Assembly (NCBI GenBank): GCA_037833965.1
Contig: AP031354.1
Coordinates: 15,354,001-15,418,000 of the forward strand
DNA length: 64,000 bases
From: Marchantia polymorpha subsp. ruderalis
Taxonomy: Eukaryota > Streptophyta > Marchantiopsida > Marchantiales > Marchantiaceae
Direction of reading: 5' to 3'
Shown here: in pieces, positions 55,668 to 64,000 of the stretch
Layout of the letters: each line of letters opens with the position of its first letter
Position numbering within the stretch: position 1 is the stretch's first letter
Translations under genes and position numbers: made by a program
Notes under the pieces: generated by a model
What the model saw: only the letters and a program-made list of their open reading frames with translations
Database searches by the model: none
Told to the model about the DNA's origin: nothing

Positions 55668-58600
55668 GGCCTTCTCAACACTACCTTATCGACTCCAGAA
55701 CAAGCTCTTTATTGATGCAGTGTACCCACTAGGCTGCCACTGATTTGCCCGAAATTCGAGCTGCATGTCAAATTTCTGAGCGAATACTTTCGAACTCAGA
55801 GGCCGGTTTGTTGCGAAGCTCTTCTGTCCATGGTCTCAGCCTATCATGGGTGGCCATGTGATATCAGATTAAGTACACTTTCGGTAGGCGTCAAGAAGAG
55901 TGTTGTGATGGGCACCCTCAATGTGCTGAGCAAGAACAAGTGTTCTTACTGTGTTGCATCTTGCCGTAATCTTTAGGCAGTATAGTTATGCGTGCGCAAA
56001 GCACAAGGATCAGAAGGATCACAGTGATGAGGGCCAGAATATATATTTCACTATCAAGGATGGAACCTGCTCGAAACAAGCAAGTTTGAAACTTCTTGTA
56101 CGAACCATTCCGCGTTATCAATGTGACGAGTACCTCTCAGCACATGTCTGCTGCAATGGTTTGCTAGAGGAGATGGGATTCTAGGGCAAGAGAGCACATT
56201 TTCGAGAAGAATAAACTTTCAGTGTGCGGTAGGTTCAAGTATTTCTCGACACAGCGAAGTCTAACGATGAAGCTTTGTTATTTAATCCCTTGTTGGTACT
56301 TGTTAGGATTTATTTATCGAAGTTTGGTGTCCGCACATGCAGGTACCAGGTGCTTTATAGTAATATACAACTGAAAATTATGAAGCTCAACAACATCTGA
56401 ACTTTCCAACACACCTTCATTAGACAATATACGAACTATTTGCTTGCTATCAACCCAACATGTAGTCGCTCGGGGCAGGCTGGAGTATTTTCAAAAGCTT
56501 ATCTGCACAATCCCATCAGCGAAATGGTTTCTTAATAGTGTACACGATTATTTCTCGCCACTTGACGAGAGGTCAAATTTCTCAATCACTTCTAGATTTC
56601 AAGAACTCATCCAACAACTTGGTTCATAGGTTCAGATTGTAATTGAGGGATGGAGTGGAAATGTGTGTTACAAACCTAACCATGTGTCGGACCAGCTACT
56701 TACGAGCTCCATCGGATGAACAATGTGAGGAAAATACCTCATCGTCATTACGTTGAAGTTACGTGTCTACAGATGGTTCGACTGGATGAGCAGGTTGTCT
56801 ATGACTCTAGGATTGGAGTAGAAAACTGCAAGTGGGATAGAAAATTGCAAGTCTCAGTCAGTGTTGAGTAAACTAATATAACTTCCTGTAAACGACCTGA
56901 CTCGAAAAGGAACCAAGATGACATCACAACTAAATTTACCCAGAAAAGATGATCCGGGTTGAAGTGAAGTCCACTTCACCTTCCAAGGAAACCAATCAAT
57001 AGAGCAAAATGATATCAATACCCTCGGAATGATGTATGGATTCCAGCAAGTGGATAACACGGCGCTAGTCCGCCATGTGGAATATAACATTTTACATCTA
57101 GAATTACCATGTTATTCATGTTATTACGTGAGCACTAGCAGAATCTTGACTCAACGTGTTTAATTTTCTATCGATTACATCAATCAGTTTTTTGGAGATT
57201 AATACATTAGTTTGATTATAATTAACTATTCAAAAATCTCAAGAAAATTGATAAATCCTCTCGTCTAGTATCTTCAACTCTCTCACTCAAGTTTTTTGTG
57301 ATTTTATAATTCACAAAAGCTAATAAGATTACCCATCTATAAATTTTGCATCTTTTTTAAGGTGTATTTTAAATCCTTGAGAGATAAATGGATGCTTACA
57401 TACCAGACTGAGTGTATCATGCATAGCTTGAGACAGCATCACGAGAAAAAGCGAAACTCTAACACACACACACACACACAACAGGACACGACGAGTGCAA
57501 AGTGTAGTCCGTCACAAATCTCCTACCATTGTACAAACTCAGCTCAAATATGAAATTGTTAATTATCAAAACCTCTCAATCTAACTCATAACTTTCTAGT
57601 CAGATTTTGAAAAATACCAAATAGATTCTAATAGAATCAAAACTGGAATAAAATCTATCCTATCTATTTAGGAGAAATCCAGAGAATAGATTCAACTGGA
57701 CCCCCCCAATTCTAAAAATATGAACTTACTAAAATGTTTACTACTAAATTCTCCTTATTTTAACTTTCAGTTTTCCTTGGAAGTAATGGGTTGGTTGGAA
57801 GACAATGAGAGACTTCCCTTGAGTTTGTCATGTATTAAACACATGGTCTATTCCAAATCTAAATAATGCACACAAATAATGGAGATGTGGATTTCGGAAA
57901 GCACACAGTGCATCCGTTGTGCACATGTAGTTGTCGTTGTATAATAACGAGGGCACTCTGAAAGACATACTTTTAAATTGGTTGAAGTTCATCCTTTTGC
58001 ATTTGTACCAATCCCTCTCCTTAGACGGGTATAGAATAAAATCGTATGTTTTTGCTTTGATTGCAGAAAACGAGAAAACCTCGAATGATCATGATAAATT
58101 CAGAGTAGTCCAATCTTTACTTTATATATTTCTATCACACATACGTTCCAATAGATTAATGAGTAGTTAATTCGTTATCTCTGTTGCAAGCAAAAGTGTT
58201 TAAAGAATCTGTTCTTCCGCATGGTGAGCTCAAAGTTATGGCAAAAACATGCCATGATGAAGTTCTCATTCTTCGCGTTTTTCATTCAGTGCATGAGCCT
58301 ATGAGGTCGAGGATCGCTTACTGCAATGGAATGATATTGTAGAAACGTCCCGAGTGATTTTTATACACCTCTATCGGGCTCATATGTGTTACTGATGAAT
58401 CTGGTACTATCTAGTGATTTCCAATGTCGGTGAACAAGTTAAACTGAATTGAAAACAGAAAGTGAGGTTTATGTGATGAAAGTCTGGTCGAAATGCTAAT
58501 CTGCACGTAAATGGAAATCGAAGGGAAGGACCCCATGGTTGAGAAGGATTGCAATGAGAGAAAGAACGAAGCAATTGCTTAAAGGATTGTATGGTAAAGC

Positions 58601-59908
58601 CGGTTGATAATTCGTAAATTAGCCAAGACTTGTGCGTTTCATGTGAGTATTTGTTAAATGAGGTATATGTGACTGAAACATTGTATTATCAACTTATATA
58701 TTTTCATGCCATTTTGATTCAGGGAAGTGCAATGAAGAATGCTTTATTAAAAGAAATAAATTACATCCAGTCATATAGCAAACTCAATTTTTTAGGCTGG
58801 ATGAATTTCTCTTTTCACTAGTAAACAAAAGAAATATTCTGGCATAGATCGTCGTGCATGATGTATGCTGAAAATTGGCTCTTCAGACCGTTCATGAGAA
58901 AATTCAAAGCTCAGGAGTGGATTCAAGGGCCTGTGGGCCGTGAATGATTTCGTAGACCGCTAAACGAGGACGAGCCACCATAGGACGAGTGAGAGGTTCC
59001 AGAGACGGGGTACCGCCCACCAATAAGAGCAGAAATTGGGGAAGCGACGTTCCTATTTGCCGTCCTTTCCGAGGCACGATGTGGCCTCTGTTGAGCTTCT
59101 CTCCCTCCTCTCAGAGGGAGAGGGAGACGAAAGGGTCAGAGTAACAAAATATGAGAGTCTGACCAACGAAGGGAAGGGAAGGGAAGGGAAGGGGGAGGGA
59201 TGGGAATCGAGGAACGAGGGAGGTAAAGATTATGTGCTCTCCCGATTACGGTGCTCTGTTCTGGGGCCCTCACGTCCAGCAATTATTTCTATTCTTTCCT
59301 TTTCTTTTCTCCACGACGACCAGGAAGGACGAGGACGGTATACGGGAGGGGCATTCTAGCAGGTTCTAGGTCTTGTCCCTCCTTCACGTGGTCGACGACT
59401 CAGTCCTACGACGTCGGACTCTGTTTCTCGAATTCTCACGAAACATATGGACGTTTTGCACCGGCCGTTAGCCCAAATTGCTTCCTCACGTCATGTGGAG
59501 TTTTGAATCATCGCATGGTGTCCAAAGCCTTGGTTTTCCGGTGGACCGAGGGGCATGTTGGTAAATTTGGGATCTAGACAGGGATCTAGACCGTCATCCA
59601 GCAGAATTTTGAAGGCTGTAGGTTGTTCTGCCGATTGTGGATTGATCGATCGATCGGGGTTTCAGAGTAGAAATTCGATTTCTGTGGTGCAATGAGGTTT
59701 TGGGCTGCAGGGGAGAGAGGTGAAACAATCGGGTATCTTGGAGAATCAATTGAGGACGAAGAAGAGGTAGGGTAAGGTAGGAAGGAGCTTGGGAATGCGG
59801 TCGGAGCGTCAGTTCTGGTGTAGCAGAAGAAGAGAAAGCAGGGCCTGTGCGAGGAAGGCAGCGAAGGTTTGGCTTACTTGCCAAGAGGTCAGTTAAAAGA
59901 ATAGGAGA
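55668..59908. other. Intergenic, no gene recognised; CHIP promoter and 5' UTR at right end
   Basis: 56850-58830 is AT-rich and holds a short (CA)n tract at about 57463-57480. Short ORFs such as 57931-58170 and 58630-58821 have no recognised domain. 58900-59908 is GC-richer, with purine repeats and overlapping open frames that read as upstream or untranslated sequence of CHIP. Confidence 0.55.
59171..59204 (+). repeat. GGGAA repeat with G-quadruplex potential
   Basis: Six or seven runs of three or more G separated by AA or A, in a (GGGAA)n pattern ending GGGGGAGGGATGGG, about 710 bp upstream of the CHIP start codon. Confidence 0.75.
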
Positions 59909-62900
59909 ATGTCGCCCGGTGTTGCCAGTGCAGAGAAACAGGCGGAGATATTGAAGGATCAGGGCAATGTGTACTTCAAGAAAGAACGCCTTAGTGCGGC
60001 AATTGATGCCTACACAGAGGTAATGGCTACATGCGCTTCACACTCTCACCAAACCAGCTAAAGATCTCTAAAATGTCGCATATTGAGGGCAGACTATATT
60101 ACATCACTACATCAAGGCTTGTTGATCGTTGTTTTGATTTTGTATTATTTCAGTATTAGTCCCGAGCAGTCATTGTATAGTCCTGTTAGAGGTTGAAGCA
60201 TTTTGAATTAACTGTCGTTGTGGATAGTACAGTGAGCTATGATTTAAAGTTTGGAACTTAGAATCATCCTCTTCAGTGACATTTCCTTTCTACACTTCGT
60301 CCCACCAGATTTCATATGGAGTTAGGGTTAATTGGACACTAGAGTCTTACAGGATCTATCGATGGCGCTAGGGTTATCATGAATTTGATGGAATTTGATC
60401 TGCTCAAGGTCATCATGAAGCAGCCAATGAACTATCACAAAACTTTATGATCCGCACTCGGCTATCAGTACCACTCTCGTGAGGCTCTCTATATGGGCAA
60501 TTGAAAGACGTTTGTGGGGATTCATTCTTTCAAACTTTGAAGATTCCGTTTCATGAAAGTGTAGAAACAAACCTTTAGAAAGTTGGTAAATGCCAAAGCT
60601 TTTGACTAAGCGGCAGCTTGATTACCTTCCCAGAAGCCACCTTATTATCTAGTATGCAACTATTATCTGATGTCATGAGATCAAAATTTGAGATTGGAGG
60701 GGCATGATAGCTCGGTTCATTCCCGCATGCCATTGGCCTGTTTTTCCTTTTGTGGTCATGCTCTTTTCCAAGAAGAGACTCACCACAAACATGTCGCTAT
60801 CCAATCTTTCTACATTCTTCCAATTTCATGTCGGCGTGTGTTGTGATATGATGCAAGTGCTGAGGTTTGCTCCAGTACCTACCTGAAAGCGACCTGTGGA
60901 GTTTGATTCATGTCCAGGGTTTCAAAGTTTTACCTTAACATTTTATGTTCTCATAGACAAAGTAGTGCGAGTATGTTTGTCCTGGCTAAGTACTTGTAGT
61001 TCATGTATGTGAGTCCTAGATCTCATGGATTTGGTTGCATCATGCTATGTTGATAGTGCAAAATTTTGGTTAGACTGTGTCCTACGAAGTGTTTGCCCAT
61101 GGAAGTCATGATGCTTGTCGAAGATATTTGTGCTTGATATAAGTCTGGTTAGTTTCCTCAGTAGCTTTCTGTATATATAGTAGAACATTCCTATAGTACA
61201 CAACCTTTTTCTCATTTTTGCCAAAGCCCAGCTACTCGCATTGAGTACTAGTGCACGATCTTGCTAGCGTCATGATGTTACTCCTGGGCTTACTAATAGG
61301 TACAGTACCTTCAAGTTTATTTGTCCTTGATCTTCATGCAATTCAATTCACAATGTATGCTCAGACTATGTTGAATGTAGGAATAAAACTTTATTCTGGT
61401 TCTTTCAAATTTGTACCTTCAATGTTCCAGTTATCGTTTCTTTTCATATTTGTTGCATAGGATAACTGTGTGCAACCTTTAGTTACATACTTTCACTCAT
61501 ATACGTAGGAGGCTAACAAAGATAGTTGGAAATGATCCTTGCTTTAGAAGCCAACAATCCTTCCTCTTTGTTTTCATGTTTAGAAAATATTTTGATTATT
61601 TGGAGGAACGAATCATTCAGTCATTCTCTTTGAAATTGTACTGCAGGCTATAACGCTGTGTCCTCTAATACCGGTCTACTGGACAAACCGAGCTCTTTGC
61701 CATCGGAAAAGAAAGTAAGTAGACCTTATTGTTTTCAACAATCTAGAATGTGGATGATTTAGATCAAACTCATCCAACAAGTTGCAACTTCGAAGTTTTC
61801 CTATATATACATATGTTAAATAGATCACAAAGGGTGTAAGTTGATAGATTCATTATTTGGGGTTGCGTGGCTTTACGGTTCATGAGCATTGACAGTAACT
61901 TAGAAGAATTTTGTTGATTACATAGAAAGATATAGCAGCTTGTAAGTTGAAAATAGGTGTGAGACTTGTTGGAGGATTTTGACATGAATTTATTCTTTTA
62001 CTATCGGTGTAGTGAATGGGAGCGTGTCGAATCTGATTGTCGGAAAGCACTAGAACTCGACAAAGATTCTGTTAAGGTTGGTCTCACACATTTGGAAAAT
62101 GCACGTCAGAATCTCGTAGGCAGGCATATTGAATGGAAATAAATTTCAAGACCACGGGGCTCAATTGTGGCAGACAAAGGTTGAGGTTTAGGTTTTCTTC
62201 TTACAGGAGATATGGTAGTTTCGATGATGAAGTGGAGGTATTGATGTTTTTTTTTACCGAGCTCTACCTTGGTTCATCAGGATTTTCAGATAGCGTCAAT
62301 CACATGACTAATAAAATCAGTGTCCTCAGTCTCAGGTTTAGAACCAAATTTTCGCGTATCTTAATGAATGCTAGTTATACTCAACACTCCCCAGTACAAG
62401 CGTAAACGTTTTATTCCTAACCTCATAACAGAGCCTGTATCATCTATGGCGATCGGAGTAGATGGGATAATCTGTCAAACTAGTGCCTTGTATGGGCATT
62501 GCCCTTTTATGTCAGGTTACCTGTTTTTTATTGAATTTGACAATTTAGACCTTGAGTTTAGTCTGTTTTCTCTCTATTATGAAATGAGAAATGGCTCTGG
62601 CAAGTTCATTTATGGTGAGGTCTTAGCTTCATTTCTACTCCAACCCTTCATATGCTTTCAGCCAAACTGTCTTATTTTTGTGAGGATTGTCGGTTTACCG
62701 TCGCCATGTTAAATAACGCCTACGATACGAAAAAATTGTAGGCTAAATGAAGTGTGAGCACTCAAAAGTGGTACATTTCAGTGCGTAAGCATTTAGCTTT
62801 AAGTTCAAATCTTTTAACTTCAGACGCGATGTTTGAGGTTACGATACTTCAGCTTTAGAAAATTAGATTTTCGTCCATTTAAAGTCGAGCTTCACTCATA

Positions 62901-64000
62901 CCACACATGGTTAATGTGGAAATATCATTCGGGCAATATTTCGATCCTCATTCAACTCCCTTCTGTATATGTTAAAAGCGCACTCGGTGTTTGAACTAGT
63001 GTTCTTTTGCCTGCAGGCACATTACATGCTTGGACTGGCGTTGCTGCAGAGCCAACAGTACAGAGAAGCTGTTAAGCAATTGGAGAAGGTAGTTCACGAC
63101 TGTCTAGGAAAATGCGTGGTTTCGTCCGACGTTGAGTCATGTTGATTTGTTAAAATAAATGATGTTGTTGTCATTGCTTTTTTGTCCAATTGAAGAGTTG
63201 AGCTGAGAAGAAATTCCCTTCTGACTGGTTTTGAGTGATATGATGCTATAGAACTAAACTAACGCCGCAATTTAGCATCTGCCTTATGTTGATAATTTAC
63301 TTGGATTTTGGCAAGGCATTGGAGCTTGGGAGAGGAGGGAAACCAGGAACCTACATGGTAGAAGAAATTTGGCAAGAGCTTGCGAAGGCGCGGTATACGG
63401 AGTGGGAACAAGGTGCCTTAGTAAGAAAGCGCCAACAGAAAGATCTCAAGTACGTAGTTGTCATGTCAATCCAGACCTAAAAGCCATCCAATATTCGGAT
63501 CAAATGGGATTTAATTCTTGGCTCAAAGCAAAATTACCTCACGGTACCGAGAGTGACTCGTTTTAGATGTACGTATCGCTACATTCTACGGACTTTTTGC
63601 AATTATGTGGATGGACATGAATCTCCAGGATGGATTGTTAATAGCTGATATCATTGCGTGAGGTTTTTGGACTCACTCGGTCGCGCGAGAACAGCAACAA
63701 GCGGTTTCACGCTTCGCGCTTGATGACGATGAATCTCGGAGAAGGACTACATGAGTAGGTTTGATGGTGTATTCGACATGGAGAATCTGACTCTAGATAC
63801 GGTTCATGTCATGTAACAGAGAACTTTGCGAACGTCTTTTGAAAGAAGACTGTGAAAGAAGATTGACTATAGCTGATGTCAACACCGCACCCGTGAAGCA
63901 ATCGCTGGTTGAGATTGATGGAGTTATTCAACTAGATGACGATGAGTTCTCTGGAGATGAAAACAAGAGTGACGACCCACCAAACGAGGAGATAACCAAG
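59909..64000 (+). CDS. CHIP: CHIP (STUB1-like) co-chaperone E3 ubiquitin ligase, 5' part
   Basis: Six exons in the window: 59909-60019, 61647-61714, 62013-62076, 63017-63088, 63316-63449, 63820 onwards. All have GT-AG introns and matching phases and give 210 residues with the frame still open at the edge. Exons 1-4 encode three TPR repeats (QGNVYFKKERLSAAIDAYTE, then YWTNRALCHRKR, then AHYMLGLALLQSQQYREAV). In this family these bind the EEVD tail of Hsp70/Hsp90. The helical linker YMVEEIWQELAKARYTEWE follows. Exon 6 contains an acidic stretch (LDDDEFSGDENKSDD), which may be a lineage-specific insert. The U-box that recruits the ubiquitin-conjugating enzyme lies beyond 64000. Start chosen at MSPGVASAEKQAE, which matches the family start. 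Confidence 0.92.

Noticed and set aside
57931..58170. 79-codon open frame in the DUF7705-CHIP intergenic region
   Set aside because: AT-rich, no domain, no supporting signals.
59036..59577. Two overlapping open frames of about 107 codons upstream of CHIP
   Set aside because: They run through purine and GGGAA repeats and have biased composition; best read as promoter or 5' UTR.

Overview
The window looks like nuclear DNA of a land plant. The host genes are plant-type and split by ordinary GT/AG introns: a tRNA methyltransferase of the DNMT2 family, the co-chaperone E3 ligase CHIP, a plant-specific DUF7705-like protein and a nepenthesin-type aspartic protease. The transposon families are also plant-like. 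I lean towards a bryophyte or another non-flowering lineage, but that is a guess from overall impression. There is no sign of bacterial, organellar or viral organisation.

Layout. 1-16.6 kb is a nest of transposons. A decayed Ty1/copia element (gag at 410, 3' LTR at 16400) carries a complete Ty3/gypsy element (1159-12202) inside gag. The 3' LTR of that gypsy element is split by a reverse-strand LINE (9168-11934). A 429-bp hAT-like MITE (12888-13316, 8-bp target duplication) sits further along the copia element, just before its integrase. 16.6-24 kb holds an older gypsy remnant, a LINE fragment and a second, longer LINE of the same family, preceded by about 4.5 tandem units of roughly 169 bp. 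24-34.2 kb is a gene-bearing island: a three-helix membrane protein, a truncated BED-type zinc-finger (transposase-derived) ORF, a 791-bp hAT-like MITE with perfect 21-bp ends, twin perfect hairpins and the aspartic protease gene. 34.2-46.5 kb is AT-rich and holds a foldback element, a reverse-strand chromodomain gypsy element (37348-43351) and the 3' end of a much more decayed relative (44270-44892). 46.9-64 kb is the second gene island: DNMT2 (10 exons), the DUF7705-like gene (4 exons) and the 5' part of CHIP (6 exons; the U-box end lies beyond the window).

The host genes do not form a pathway or operon. DNMT2 acts on tRNA, CHIP on chaperone clients, and the protease is probably secretory. 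The main theme is the interplay of transposons with genome defence. Both gypsy elements keep most of gag-pol in one frame broken by stop codons, several of which read as C-to-T changes, as expected from deamination of methylated DNA. The chromodomain element also carries 3-4 copies of a bZIP-type TGACGTGGC motif per LTR. I found no convincing new defence or metabolic system. The best leads are the LINE with tandem 5' monomers, the extra zinc-knuckle ORF in the gypsy leader, the two hAT MITEs with palindromic subterminal sequence, the LTR bZIP-site array and the enlarged DNMT2 insert.
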